A stretch of DNA of 64,000 bases from Argyresthia goedartella (GCA_949825045.1 OX463813.1:24782001-24846000); one strand, 5' to 3'; shown: positions 20,746-33,419, numbered from the stretch's first letter. The notes: generated from the sequence alone by a model not told the origin. Numbers and translations are program-made.

Positions 20746-22639
20746 CGAACTGGGTTTCGAGACTCGTCACTAGTCAGCAGCTAGTACTTTAAAAAAATGT
20801 TGCTATAGTCTATACGGGTACCTGTTGCTATAGCGGTCAATTACCCGATTGCCGTGAACTGAATCATACTCGTACATGGTAAATATGGTAACGGTCGGCA
20901 ACCATGGTAACGATCGGCGACCGCTACCATAATACCTACGCTAAATGACAGTAATTTCGAACATTGCACGCAATATATAAGTTTCGCTAACCCAATCCTG
21001 AGCGTACAGTGGTTGTCAGGGGTTGATGACCGTTATTGCAACGGTAACCCGAAAAGACTGTGCCTCATAACCCTTTTGCGATGGAATCCTTCTAAATATC
21101 TTTCATGTCCTTCGGAATTCGTAACTTTTTTTGTACAAACTAAAAATACACAGAATTCTTTCTTACCTTTTCCTTTGAAGGCTCTCAAAGATTCCTATTC
21201 TTTGAGAGTATTTTTTACATATTTTTACATGTTGGACTGAGCAAAGGGGGCACTAATTTAAAATGGGGGGGGGGAATTTAAAATAAAATCGAATTAAATC
21301 GATAATAAAACATTTTTATACACACTCTTTCTTATCAGTGAGTAAAATTAAACGGTCTACAAGCATTTGCAATAGGTACTTTCTAAGAACTTATACGAAT
21401 TGAGTGCGGAACCTGTAGGTTAGGTTAGTTTAGATACAACCAGCGGAGCGAGCTTGCGACTGAAAGCAATATAAAGCCAAATAAGGCTACAATAAGTTAT
21501 TATGGCTAAATTTTTATTGGGATAGATTAAATTAAAACCGGAGCGTAGCGAAGCGAAATATATTCAAATGACACAACATTTAATGACGTTTATTCTGACC
21601 ACGATTTCTTATACTTTTTTGCTATCCCTGCCTCAAAATAGCGATCACTCGATATCCGAGACATCTCATTCAATATGCATACCCCTTACTGGGGGCTTAT
21701 CAACAACAGTTATTTACACCAAATTCACCCTTGCCAATAAGCACATAAGTACTATATTCGCGTCAATCGGTTTTTTCACGTAATGCAGTCTGTACGTCTG
21801 CTTTCAGATCTGAGGGAAATGAATGCTGATGTATTAGTGCCACTAATTAGTTGGCCTTGTTGGGGTTCTTCTTTTACTCTTAAAGGTCTTCAATATACAT
21901 AAATAATTCAATTAATGCTCTTCAGTCAATAAATGGTAGAACTTGGTGAATCAGGTGCAGAGTTCTTTCAGGCCAAGAACTAAAAAAAAAACAGGGATTG
22001 TCTTTTGGAGGATACATAATAATTGATATTCATATTAACACTCCTACATTCTTATGTTTACTTATATAAATACCTATTGAGGCAACTTTCGAAGCACAGC
22101 TACACTAAGGATCATGGCTCTCGACGATACAGGTTCCTCACCGAGTTCGCGAGACATTATTAATCATACTATCGCAATGAAGAAGCCTGTCAATTTAACA
22201 AATGCAATGTTATTATTAGTTATAAGATATTCTTGGCTTATTAAATAAACCGTGTTCATTTTGCATTTTAATTGTTCTGTAAAAAACCCGGCACCTAACA
22301 GTGTGAGTTCTTTCAGGCGATAAACTGTTCAGCGATGATTGTCTTTCTGTAAACAACCTGGCTCCTAAACGTAGCTATGGGGTAATCACTTATATTTTAA
22401 AATTTTACTCAACAGGCATATTTACATTATACACGGTGACTTTTTGTTCGTTTTGTTAACTTCGTGGAATTATAGTACCCATCAATATAAACAACTTTCC
22501 CAAAGAAACATATGGTCGCAAACGAAAAAAATATTGGGTCTTCCATAGTTTCTTATAATCAGCTGATGGGGCAATGTACTGAGGAACGAATTTTTTTTCG
22601 TTTGCTATTGCATGTTGATGAGTATTTAACAAGTAAACG
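20746..22639. other. No recognisable gene
   Basis: Includes a local cluster of ATGGTAACGRTCGGC motifs (about 20875-20925), a run of nine G (21267-21275) and a GGAGCGTAGCGAAGCGAAAT stretch (about 21541). ORFs are all under 80 codons and unrecognised. Confidence 0.4.
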
Positions 22640-22837
22640 AAATAAATAAAATTCTCCGTTTATACATTTCTTCTGACCCCACACTAGCATACCAGGTGGG
22701 AACCAGAAACGGTGACGTCACAAACATATTATCATTCACGAACCGAAATTGAACCGAAGCTTTTTTCGTCCTCCCTGGCCGGGTCTCGAACCCGGGACTT
22801 CTCCGGCAGAAGCTCGAGCGCTGCGCCACAGATTTAT
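22640..22837 (-). mobile_element. tRNA-derived SINE, family A, copy 3
   Basis: GACCCCACACTAGCATACCA, AACCAGAAACGGTGACGTCA and a minus-strand B box GGTTCGAGACCCGGCC, ending near GCGCTGCGCCACAGA. Confidence 0.7.
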
Positions 22838-23289
22838 GTCATTCTAAAACTCATAAGCTATCGATAGTTTTAAAATTGATCTTTCGAAAGCTGTTCGCCA
22901 ACTTCATTTTGACGTTGACCAATCAGAACGCCATACGAGCTGTAATTTGACCCTAAAGCATACGGACTTTATTACAAAGCCATAAGGTTGAAAATGTAGT
23001 GGGCAAATAGTGGACAGAGCCTCATAAAGGGTTAAAAGCGATTGTAATTTGAATTTGAAAGGAATCTGGACACCTATGTCAAGAAATATAAAATCAAGCC
23101 ACCGTCATTTGTTATTATTTTGTTATTTTCATACAATTCTAACTTACGATTTTATTGTTACAGGTAATATCATCGATTGATAAACAAACGGTTGGCTGCT
23201 CGGCCCAAAATGACGTACAGTTCATAAAATATTAGAAGTGATATGACATTAACCTAAAACTGCCTAAAGAACACTACTGTTGAACTACT

Positions 23290-23432
23290 AGAACACAACA
23301 GAAACATAAACATTTACATACAGGCACATACATTGCTTCCGGCCCCACACTAGGATACCCTCTGTCGTAAGAACCAGAAACAGCGACGTCACACACATAA
23401 CCTTCTTTTACCCCCAGCCGGGGATCGAACCC
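23290..23432 (-). mobile_element. tRNA-derived SINE, family A, copy 4
   Basis: GGCCCCACACTAGGATACCC, AACCAGAAACAGCGACGTCA and minus-strand GGTTCGATCCCCGGCTGGGG. The head runs into the F element at 23440, so one may have inserted next to the other. Confidence 0.7.
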
Positions 23433-23439
23433 GAGAGCT

Positions 23440-23572
23440 AGGCCGTGTTGTGCCCCACTGGCTTTTCAGTATTTCGAACTGATTCAAAAGCCAATGCGCT
23501 ACAGCGCGACGCTGCGTTGTACAACACGGGGTTTTCAGCGCTCACATTCTGAATAGCCCGTGGGGTACAACG
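23440..23572. repeat. Family F palindromic element, copy 1
   Basis: Contains GTTGTGCCCCACTGGCTTTT, TGCGTTGTACAACACGGGGT and GAATAGCCCGTGGGGTACAA. These are permuted, inverted versions of one unit shared with 56325-56506. Confidence 0.65.
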
Positions 23573-23950
23573 CGTACGATCTGAGTGGAACAAAGAGATC
23601 TAATATTGTTAGGCAATTTTGGCAAATATATGCGTTGCAAGGTCAATAGTACTCACCGGTGATTTGTGGTCGTTTTGTTATGATGCAGTTATTGTCAGTA
23701 AATGTCAGTAAAAATGTCTCTTACTACCAATCACACAAGGTTCATTAACGTAATTATCTATACCTAGGTAGAGATTTGCAATTTTCACAGAATTTTCTAT
23801 TTCAGTTGCCGCTATAGGTAGCACCAAATAATGAACTGGCCGGTAGGTGAACGAGATTTTATCAGTTTAAGGGGAGACCCATACAAAGCAACATGTTTTA
23901 ATAGCCCGCAGCAAATCACCATACTCAAATACCTACCTACCTAAGAACAT

Positions 23951-24285
23951 AACATAGCGTCACGCCTTTTCCCATATATAGGGTGGCAGAGGCACAATTG
24001 TGCCCAATTTTAGCAAGTTATTCAATATTCCATTTTGCGTGAAATGGACTAGCCCATCGCCGCAGCTATCATCGCAAACGCTACCGACCACAACGTCTTT
24101 AAGATCTAGTTTCGAATCCAAGATTGGATCAGACATGATATTATTTTCTTTTAACATAACATAACATAGCATAGCATCACGCCTTTTCCCATACGGGTGG
24201 CAGAGGCACAATTGTGCCCACTTTTAGCCACACTCCATTTAGCATGACAGGAGGCTAGCCCATCGCCGCAGCTATGGGTTACGAT
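23951..24285 (-). repeat. Two family D copies in tandem orientation
   Basis: Copy 23951-24090 and copy 24158-24285 both read CGCCTTTTCCCATA...GGGTGGCAGAGGCACAATTG...GCCCATCGCCGCAGCTAT. An AACATAACATAGCATAGCAT run lies just before the second. Confidence 0.75.
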
Positions 24286-24484
24286 AAATTACTAAATGTC
24301 CTGAAGTCATAATTTGTGGGGCGACCATGTGCGGGAATAATTGTGGATTTGCAATTAGGAAAGTGACCGGCAGATGAAGATTTGCTTTGGATGTTTCAAC
24401 TAGCTAACCAAATTTCGAACTATCGAGCTTTTGGTCGCAAAAGAAATATATATTTGGGTCTACCATAATAATTAAAATAAATAT

Positions 24485-24655
24485 TAAATGTGGCCTTGGT
24501 ACCAACAGTAAGTAATATCCCCAACGAGGGGAAAAGGCCTTTACCCGGATACGAGTAAGATATTCCAGCACGCTGGCTCGGTGCGGGTTGGTGGAGAGTG
24601 TCGGGCAGGTGGCCAACCCGACTTTCAGAAGTTTTCAAGCTGCCCTATGAGGGCC
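24485..24655 (-). mobile_element. tRNA-derived SINE, family C, copy 1 (3' part)
   Basis: AAAAGGCCTTTACCCGGATA, AGTAAGATATTCCAGCACGC and GGCTCGGTGCGGGTTGGTGG reverse-complement the C copies at 59540 and 61781. Confidence 0.65.
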
Positions 24656-24689
24656 TCTGACAGAGCTTTATAATGACTATTACCAAGTT

Positions 24690-24920
24690 ATATAACAAAA
24701 CTAACATAACATTAACATACACACTTACACTGCTACTGCTCCACACTAGGAGCCAGAAGCAATGTAAGTGTCTGGTGTCGTGAGAACCAGAAACAGCGAA
24801 ATGACAAACATGGAAATATCAAAGACCTGGCGATTTCGTTTTGTTCCACCCCAGCCGGGATTCGAACCTGGGTCCTCTCGCTTGGGAAGCACAGCCTTGA
24901 CCACAACACCACATAGATTG
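24690..24920 (-). mobile_element. tRNA-derived SINE, family A, copy 5
   Basis: TAACATTAACATACACACTT tail, GAGAACCAGAAACAGCGAAA, B box complement CAGCCGGGATTCGAACCTGG and GACCACAACACCACATAGAT at the head. Confidence 0.7.
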
Positions 24921-24964
24921 TCAAAAGTAGCGATAGTAGCCGGGACCTACAGCAAGGCTACCAT

Positions 24965-25070
24965 AATAGTTAGTATTTAATCGCACAGCAAAAATACTGA
25001 TTCTCTCAGCAAAAAGATTTTTTTATGTTTTAAGTATTTTTGTTGTTCTTACATGTTCAACCTAATATGA
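24965..25070 (+). repeat. Family N repeat, copy 1
   Basis: TAGTATTTAATCGCACAGCA, then TTTTATGTTTTAAGTATTTT. The same order is seen at 41935. Confidence 0.55.
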
Positions 25071-25656
25071 AGGATAAAGGGGGCCCTTTACCCTTCACCT
25101 AAGCTAACGCAGTAATTTACCCTGATATATTATATCAAATAAACGTATGAAAATAAATGAAATTAATTATAATGAACATTATTTAAAATGAAACAAAAAT
25201 TTCAGCTTGATACACCGCTCACTGTACTTAATTGGCACATTCCGCTCTAGTTATGGGCCGACTAACCAGAGAGTATAATCCTATAATTCCCAAAATCTTG
25301 AGGATTATGCTCAGTGGATTATTGAGATTTATTGATGGTCGTAATTTGTTATAAGAACTATCATTTGGAGTTTACAGTTTCTGTCAAACTTGTTCCCACT
25401 TTTTCTTAGCTTGTGAATTCCAATCGAGGAAGTAGGTTTTACGTTTTAAATAAGATTGCAGCGACGATGGACCTGTCATATATAAAGCATATAAAGCATT
25501 GAGTAGGCTAAAAGAGGGCGCAACTGTGCCTATGCCACCCTAGGTGGGATAACTATAAAAAAAAAATATAACACGTTATTGAAAAAGGTTCATTATCTCC
25601 ATTTAGGCTAATAACTTTTGAAACGCCAAACCGATTTCAACAAAATATATTTCAAT
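25071..25656. other. No recognisable gene
   Basis: AT-rich, with a small family D trace at about 25515-25550 (GGCGCAACTGTGCCTATGCC). Confidence 0.4.
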
Positions 25657-26013
25657 AACCGGTCAAGTGCGAGTCTAACTCGCGTACGAAGAGTACAATG
25701 GTAGGGATGGCGTGAGTGAATAGTTGGATTTTACATAGCAAAACGTCGTTTACAAAGTGATTGGTGCGGCTACTTTCACACTCCTTGTACGTAACCAGGT
25801 GCATTCATACGTTTGTACTTGGTATTGAAATAATTATTGTATGGGAGCCCCATTAAATATTTATATGTTGTTATAGCGGCAACAGAAATACATCATCTGT
25901 GAAAATTTCATCTGTCTAACTATCACGGTTCATGAGATACAGCCTGGTGACAGACGGACGGACGGACGGACAGCGGAGGCCCCCGTTTGGCACCCTTCGG
26001 GTACGGAACCCCA
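25657..26013 (+). repeat. Family K element, full length
   Basis: AACCGGTCAAGTGCGAGTCT head, internal TGGTGCGGCTACTTTCACAC block (also at 52340 and reversed at 47660), TTGTTATAGCGGCAACAGAA, GTGAAAATTTCATCTGTCTA, GACGGACGGACGGACAG and a final GGGTACGGAACCCC. Confidence 0.75.
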
Positions 26014-27384
26014 AAAACCATCGCAGGAAAGTTGACTACCAAATTGAAAAGACCGCATTAAAATCCGTCCACCAGATTGGGCGCTAGAGTGCCACGGAAA
26101 GACAGACAGACACACGGACAGACGATTCAAACTTATAACACATTCTTTTTCGTCGGAGTTTAAAAAGGCGCGAGGCTGTTTGTTTTGTGGTATAACTTAT
26201 GTATTCGTGTAGATAGCTTCTGATAGATCTTACGGATGGACCGATTTTTATGTAGATTTTGGTTTGAAAGTTGAACTGAACTATAGGTTACATTAGCAAA
26301 GCATTTTGCTTGTCGCGTTGTCTATCGTAGCACAAGATGACGTCACACTTCGTAGCAAATCGCAGCGTTGGACTGCGCTTGGGTGAAATGCTACGAAAAT
26401 CTGTTGCTACCCAAATCCTCAGCAACTTAAGGAGAGCCTTATCGAGATAAGCTCAACTTTGATCAATTTCTTTCCGTAAATGATCTTCTACCGTGTCTTG
26501 TTTTCAAGTGGCAAATATTGAAATAAATAGGTAGGCTCAATACGATTATTATTTCTTTACCGCTTGACAGTTCTCGGTTTATCGGCACAGATAGAAGAAG
26601 ATATATGTCGCTGAGTATTCATCACAATACTACTTAGCTTATACTAAAACAAAAGTAATGTACTGAAGTCACGTTTTGTAGGAGAAGACCTACGAATTAC
26701 ATATTATGTGTCACTCGCACATTATTAGAATTGAGGTCAAATGAAATTGCTTGGTTTTTCATAGATGTTCGAAATTTGAATGAAATAACAACATCGAATT
26801 CAATATTATTATAAAACAATAATAACATTTTCACATTTTAAATGTGTTCTACAAAACAGTTTGTCTTTTTGGTCGTAATTAGCGGTTTTTGAACGCATTA
26901 TAGAGGGTTTAAGATATGTGTGTAGTTAAAATGTATTATTCCCCTGTTAAACAAAACTTTTATCATAATGGCCAATTCACATGGTTTGAGCACAGCATTC
27001 TTGAATTTGACCCTCAATAGGATCCAGAACGCCCTCGCCTCAGGCACAGAACATAAAAACGTCTTTTCTTTACACCCAAGAAACAATATATTCATCCCGT
27101 GGACACAGGGAGCTAACCCACGCCGTAAATTATAGCCTCCGACACCGTAATACCCCTTTGAAAATGTTAATTCAGTTATTATAATATGTTTAATTTCTCT
27201 ATTGTTTATGGTTGCAAAACTCTTGCTGTAGATTTTTTAAAGGGCGTGTTAGATTTTTTGTCCTTTTGTATCTGTGGGAAGGTTTTCGCTTAAATAATTA
27301 ACTGGTGAGTGGCCAGGTATGTCCAGGCATTTAAGAATTGTATTTGAGAGTATAAAACCTAAAATTCATCAAAGCGATTGGAAA
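26014..27384. other. No recognisable gene
   Basis: Short ORFs only; nothing with a recognisable domain. Confidence 0.4.
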
Positions 27385-27432
27385 GCGTATGCCTTTGTCA
27401 CCCTGTACGGGAAAAGGCGTGACGCTGTGTAA
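27385..27432 (+). repeat. Family D fragment
   Basis: CCTTTGTCACCCTGTACGGG and AAAAGGCGTGACGCTGTG. Confidence 0.5.
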
Positions 27433-27439
27433 TTTTATG

Positions 27440-27900
27440 TGTGTTGTTAAAGTACTTCTTAGGGCTGGTCTCCTTAGCGGGCCCATAAGACTTGGATCTT
27501 ATTCCTCGCCCTGAGAGTTCTTTAACGATGGTGTTATACCGCGTACTTGTCTGAATAACTAAAACACCTGGTGTGTGTCCAGCGGTGGTGACGACCTCCT
27601 TCCCAGCGAGATACCGGGCGCGCACTACGGTATAACTCCAGTTCTTCGCTGACGGAGATTCTCGGCGTCTACTTGCCGACCGCTAGAGCCACACTGTTCC
27701 AGTTAATCCTAAAAGCACGGACCTCCCGGCGAGGTTTCGAGCGCACGTGCGACACTAAGGATCAGTTGCTTAGTCTAACTAGTGTGGTTCCCTGCGGAAC
27801 TCAAGTCGCACTCAACGGGCTAGTCTCTCAGCGAGACCGTCCACCACGCGCGACTATTTGATCTGGCCAAAATATATCACCGAAACCACTGACGACTTCG
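27440..27900. other. GC-richer anonymous block
   Basis: Clearly richer in G and C than both flanks, with ORFs on both strands (27398-27625 minus, 27673-27861 plus) but no known protein domain. It could be a solo LTR or part of a decayed element. Possible terminal similarity is TGTGTTGTTAA (about 27439) with TTAACACA (about 27945), without a convincing target duplication. Confidence 0.3.
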
Positions 27901-30200
27901 CGGAGGCACGACATTGACCACCAAACACGCGTATTGGGAATTGATTAACACAATACTACTTGATTTCCATAACAAATCTCCAAATTCAAATGTTTAAGTA
28001 GAAATGCACGTGTGAGTATGAGTTTTATTTGATACAATATTAAATCATTACACATCAAACAAACACATCGTGTAGAATTGGAAAAAGCGAGTAACAAAGA
28101 TAAAGTCACATTTATCAAAAGAATAGAGCGGCCTCAAATAATAAATAAAGCAGTTTGACATGACTTACAATACATTCAAGACTTTATCAAAAGCCTTCAC
28201 ACATTAAAATGGCACCCATTCAACCTACATCAAAGAGAAACCTAGTCCTAGACATAAATAACCTCGAAAATTCCCACAAAGCAAATCCCGCCGAAAAAAA
28301 CACTTTCTTTTTTTCTGATCGGCCTTGTCAATAATGGCATCTCATTATTATGCCACATAATAATGATTTGATTTTAGAGTCGTCCTCGATTATCCCTCGT
28401 TCTCGGAACGATCTCTCGGTTATGCCGGAATCGTCTCTTTTTAAGTCGCGGTCTGTTTGTGTGCCTGTACAGATTTGAAACACCTGGCGTGGGACGGTAG
28501 TGTTAGTGAAGGGATTGGATTGATTGTTTGTTTATCGACATCGGTGATACTACACTGCACTTGTTGTTAAACTGAGTGCGAGGTAACAAAGATAAACTTT
28601 TTTTACCTAAACGTGGTCCCAACTGCGCCACTGCCGCTCCGTTTGGGAAAAGACGTAATGCGTTGTTCATGTTGTATTAGTTTTCGCTGAAATTATGATC
28701 TTCGGTCTTTATTTGTGCATTGTTTTTTGATAAGTCGTGCCTTGTAACAAGGTGTGATAAAAAATTGTCCTAAGATACAATTTTAATGGTTCTAAGTAAA
28801 ATATAACACATTAATGTAAGTGCTTAACATAATTTAGGATTATTTTTTTGAGAAAGGATTTTCTTAGAAACAAATTTAAAAACCACTAGACTAGACGCTT
28901 GTTCTTTTCAAATTAAAGTAAATAAACATGCCGTACGAGGATTAGGAGGCATAATAACTATAGATGTACCCTGTCAATGTGTTTGAAGTTAACACATTCA
29001 TAAATTCTGGTTTGGTTTATCACTTCGTTTATATCACTATGGTCTGTGATAGTCAATATTCGGATTCAAATGCATTTTTAATCCTTCCGAATTCTGTGAT
29101 TTATTACTTTTTATCGGTAATTGGGACGAGTTTATATAGTTAATGTGTAGGTATTATTTAAAGCATTAAAAAATAATGTTTTTTACTTATAAACTTTACA
29201 TAAAAAAATTATAGAAACAGTCAAAGAATTGAAATAAAACACCGAAATTATGTGATTTTTTGCTAGATTGATTGAAAAACCGCGTACATATTGGTTTATC
29301 CATCTAACAGCTAGGCGTCACAGGCACAGGGGCTTCAAACGTATTCTGACATCCTTACTTGTACGTCGGGGATGAAAATTTAATCAATCATCAGGGACTG
29401 TAAAATGTCGAAGGACCCTCTTAACCTCAAGAATGTAATAATTTGATACAAGAGTAATTTCCCGGGAGAATTCGTACTAAATGTCATGACCATAAATTGG
29501 CTTGTTCTTTCAAAGTTAGTCGAAAAAAATTAATGAAGTCACATTGCAATGCCAAATGGATACTTTATGAATTCGCCTTAGTCATGACTTATTTCTGAAA
29601 TGGTTGCAGTCTTTGTTTAAACTACATTTTCGTGATGTTTTATTGTATCGCAATTTCGCACTGTCTCAGCTTGGGTCACGGTTCCCATTCTTACATCTAC
29701 ATATCGTTACGTTTTTTTCACCCTCCCATTTTTCCTCATATCTGGGATGGCAGCCTCACAGCCTCCATGAGGCTAACTTTGTTTTTAAATTAAATTTGTT
29801 TCTTTTGACAATATAGAAAAAAAAAATAAAGAAATTTTCTGTACGGGGTGGCAAGGCACACTTTTAGACAGGAATTCAATATAGGTACGCATGTTTATAT
29901 CCTATTATATTAACTTCTAATTTTACCTATCTTGACTGAGATAATTGCGTGATCCTGCTTCCATGGCTACCCCTACCGAAATACAGCCATGATTATATAG
30001 TTTCCTACTGTCATAGACAAATAAGTTTGTCTATGGTACTGTATAAAAAGTAAAATATAACAAAGGAATGAATCGAGATAATAATCTAAATGTTATTTAA
30101 ATTAACACTTGTTAGTGAACACGCAACGTGGTGTTCAGTTGTTGATATTGTACAATAGTTCCGGTTTTGATGTAGATAGAAATAAAGCAATCTAGATTTT
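27901..30200. other. No recognisable gene; family D traces
   Basis: AT-rich, with D-like traces near 28610-28670 (CAACTGCGCCACTGCCGCTC) and 29845. The remainder shows no domain, RNA gene or shared repeat I can identify. Confidence 0.4.
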
Positions 30201-30204
30201 TTCT

Positions 30205-30430
30205 TCTCCTTCTTCTTTTATGGCATGCTAACCTGTTTTGAGGTTAATTTTGCCAGCGTCAAATGTATTTGAAATATCACAATTTGGGCAGGTCCTCTAT
30301 CGATAACCTGAAAATTACGTCTTGGGATAAATGTGTTGCTCATCATCCCTACCCAGGGAAGACGTGAACGGGCAGTGGATTGCAAGTGGTTTCTTAGACG
30401 TGAGCAACTGCCTCCCCTAATCTAGATGCA
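30205..30430 (+). repeat. Family L repeat, copy 1
   Basis: TTTTATGGCATGCTAACCTG and TTGAGGTTAATTTTGCCAGC, shared with 40975-41165 in the same orientation. Confidence 0.5.
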
Positions 30431-30734
30431 AACCTATAATAGACAAACATTTCAGATATAATTTCGGCAGCCATCTTGAATCACAGACTAATAGTATTCT
30501 GTAGCACAACTTCGATCACATTATCCGGAAACCGACACGAGAAATAGCACCTAGTGTCATTCAAGTATCGTCAAGTATCGAAGTAGAATAGTCAAGTATC
30601 GAATCTCGAGACGTCGAGATGGCCCCTTATGTGAGAATCAGAATGTGTCTTGCTTGAAACAAGAGGTCATTGACCCGAGAAATTGGCCTGTCTACTATTA
30701 AGGCCTAAATTAATCTTACTATGTTGACCCGTAG

Positions 30735-30940
30735 CTGGCATTAGGCGTGTAAGAAAAACACGTAGTCATATTTTAGGGTGTTGTTATAAACCGATGCAAT
30801 CAGAGCAATTTTCAAAGTTCGATCAGCTGATTTGTATGGAGAAGTGAAATTTTAAGTTGCTCATATCAAATCGGTTTCAAAGCGAAAGTTGTTCAAACTG
30901 ATGTCCATAAAACCTCCTGATATAGACCTCCCTTGAACTA
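30735..30940 (+). repeat. Family I repeat, copy 1
   Basis: GATCAGCTGATTTGTATGGA, AAATCGGTTTCAAAGCGAAA and GTTGTTCAAACTGATG match 61040-61215. Confidence 0.55.
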
Positions 30941-31904
30941 GAATATTAGAAGAATCGAAAAAGTCAGCATTTCGAGTTGAGATCATATTTTATTCATACA
31001 GAAACGAATATCGATACGCTTACTCACTCATGCATAAATTTTCTGACTCACCAGATTGTTTTATTGAAATACAGAAGCAATTAGTATATCTATGACAGCT
31101 CAATTATCAAACCAGCTCGCCAGGTGACGTTGTATGAAGTGGTGTTTCACCACAGGGTGCAATATCATTGTGGTCTGTGACCTCAGTCTGTGACATTTCA
31201 TATTTGTACTATAGTCTGAATAGTGTAAGAACCTAAGCTCGCCCCAAATCATTCTCTTCATTTCGGAACGCAGGGTTCCCATTGCAGTAAGTCACATGTC
31301 AACTCTAGACACCAAATTCTGTCACGCCCTCTAGCGAGCTATTTGGAAGCTTTTTGTTTTTATTTCAAATCTCTTCTGCAATCTTCATCTAAAGGCATTG
31401 CATTGTGTTTTTAATCCCTTTTTTATACTATATTAACTTTTGCGCGGCAAACAGCAGCCTCGATGATTTCGATCAATTACATAAATTACATTCGCCATAT
31501 CTTTCTCTCATCGCAGTTGGCCCCGGGCGCGACTGACAGATAGATGGCAGATAACCACGTCTTTTTAACGTGAAATATTTCCGCGAGATAATATGGAGAA
31601 GGGTGCTGAAATAGGGCTTGATGGGTGCGAATGTTGTCGAAATTACTCGTATTATGTCGTAAGATAATCTTTTATATCAGATTATAAGTATGGTAAAAGA
31701 GATGAAAAATAAAAACAGGACGCCCAAAAGCGATTTTAAAATGTGAAGTGATTACTGCCTACTTCATTATAATCTTCCTCTTGTTTCCCCCTTTCTCAGT
31801 CATTGCCCCTTTCTATACAGAGGCAGAAACACCCTTCCGATTATGAATTACTTCCCCGCAGAGATGTAAATTAGCGCAAACACATTATGTAAGAACTATA
31901 TTTA
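30941..31904. other. No recognisable gene
   Basis: Unassigned AT-rich sequence. I looked here for a signal-peptide exon of the downstream Ig gene and found no convincing one. Confidence 0.35.
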
Positions 31905-31990
31905 AATGGCTGCGCGGGAGGGGTGACATTACAAGCTGCGCGGACCCCGCACTAAAGTTTCGCGTCGACGAGTCGCGAGACGTCTGAGTA
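31905..31990. repeat. Family G-like fragment
   Basis: GCGGGAGGGGTGACATTACA and CCCCGCACTAAAGTTTCGCG resemble blocks in 58608-58690 and 59995-60556. Confidence 0.45.
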
Positions 31991-32063
31991 AGCATGTAAA
32001 ATTGTAAATGTCACCTCTCACGCACCGATTCACCGATTCACTACCTTAAGTAGTTTTTTTTAT

Positions 32064-32160
32064 ACAGTTCGCGCCAAGTTTCTTTGGTTCTAAGCGAGCT
32101 GTCGCCTCTCTCATAAAGAGAGTTCTCAGTTTGCTCAGAGCCAAAGAAACTTTACGGGGC
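32064..32160. mobile_element. Family H MITE, best copy
   Basis: The left end ACAGTTCGCGCCAAGTTTCT...TTGGTTCTAAGCGAG is inverted at the right as CTCAGAGCCAAAGAAACTTT. The centre is CTCTCTCATAAAGAGAG. It lies about 170 bp upstream of the first visible Ig exon. Confidence 0.65.
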
Positions 32161-32333
32161 CTGGTATACGTCGCACCACGAGTTATCAGCGATGGCCTTG
32201 AATGCGCAGTAGTCACTTTTCAATACCTGTACATATGCGCAGTAATTCCCGCCAAAGTCGCCCAGCGCTCTTAATTAGTGGCGCGAGGTATAGCTGTGTA
32301 CATGGTATACTAATTACTTACGTCTCCCCGCAG

Positions 32334-32469
32334 CGGCGCAGACGTCCCCCCTGCAGGGCGCGGCGGGGGGAGGCGCGGCGCTTCCCTGTGACGTCACGCC
32401 CGCGCTGCCCGACGACCGACTCGCGCTCGTTATCTGGTACAAGCAGGGCCACAGCGCGCCAATATACAC
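32334..32469 (+). CDS. Sidestep-like Ig receptor, internal exon 1 of 6 visible (Ig1, first half)
   Basis: Acceptor CCCCGCAG ends at 32333 and donor GTGAGC starts at 32470. Two bases complete an upstream codon, then 44 codons and two bases remain. The peptide includes AALPCDVTPAL, with the first Ig cysteine, and LALVIWYKQGHSAPIYT, with the core Ig tryptophan. LPCD..........LV.WYK.G...PIY is the signature of the first Ig domain of Sidestep-family proteins: neuronal/muscle surface receptors that bind Beat-family partners and guide motor axons in Drosophila. The exon is GC-rich against AT-rich introns. The signal peptide must lie in an upstream exon, not found. Orthology to a particular sidestep paralogue is unresolved. 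Confidence 0.85.
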
Positions 32470-32982
32470 GTGAGCAGCATTCCGTCATTCGTTCATTCAT
32501 GCATAAATTATTTTATCAATGATTCATTCATTCAGTTGAAAAACCATATTCTTATTTAATATTCATTTATCGACTCAAATTGTACCTTGTTCTTGTCTAG
32601 TCATTATTTCAGTTGGTAAACTAAGCTTATTTGGCTCTAGAAATAATACAATAACTTTATAAGTTACATCCTTTCATTTATTCTGTTTGTTATTTTACCG
32701 TCACTAGGTAATTCATTCCTTTTCAGTTGAGTATTCTCGCTCACTACACGCGAGTGTCATTCGGTCACTGGTTCACTCACTCATTTGGATATGTGGAACA
32801 AAAACATACTTGTAACCACTAGGTCTTAGTAGGTGCACAAATTATCTATGGTCTTCCCTCCCCTAAGTGTAACATAATTAGGCTTAGAAGATCGGAGTTC
32901 CAAAGTTTTGAGCCTATATTTGTAATTTGATTCCGTAACCTAAAAAGGAAAAACAGAACCATTAGAGATCACTCGTGTGTCA

Positions 32983-33360
32983 AAATCAAAATCAAAATCA
33001 AAAATCATTTATTTCCATAGGATGTTGTTACATCACTTAGATCCGTCATTACATTTTTTTGGGTGAGTTCACTAACACAATGGCGGAATCTGTGGAGAAG
33101 AGCTCACCGAAGAAACTCCACAGTCGTCGCATCTTTTGCGTTTCCTTTTTTAAATAAAATATTGTCAAATAACAAAATGAATGTGTTGAAAGGTTGTACA
33201 CGTAGGTAGTTATGTGACCTATACATGAACGTGTTACGTAAACAAATAATAATAAATTTTGAATTTGGGGTGCACTTTGGGGGTAAATCAGAAAAATAAA
33301 CCAAACTGTATCGTGTGACATGTCAAATAAAAGGGCTTTTTCTGAGCATTTCATGTTTTT
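32983..33360 (-). repeat. LINE 3'-UTR copy with simple-repeat tail
   Basis: The plus strand starts with repeated CAAAAT units (32983-33003), then ATCATTTATTTCCATAGGAT, and continues with a non-coding block. This is the reversed tail of a LINE, with short direct repeats at the 3' end. The family is not identified. Confidence 0.45.
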
Positions 33361-33419
33361 TTCAGATTTTGTGTTTTTTTTGTTAGCCTATGCGGTTCGA
33401 GCTGACACATCCCTAGCCG

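Noticed and set aside
23951..24285. CRISPR-like spaced repeats
   Set aside because: Only two diverged copies of an interspersed eukaryotic repeat; no regular spacers.
30941..32330. Signal-peptide exon of the sidestep-like gene
   Set aside because: I found no ATG with a hydrophobic stretch ending in phase 1 at a good donor; it is probably further upstream or outside the window.
32202..32522. 106-codon + ORF overlapping the first visible Ig exon
   Set aside because: It is in a different frame from the LPCD...WYKQG reading and runs through both splice sites; a shadow of the exon.
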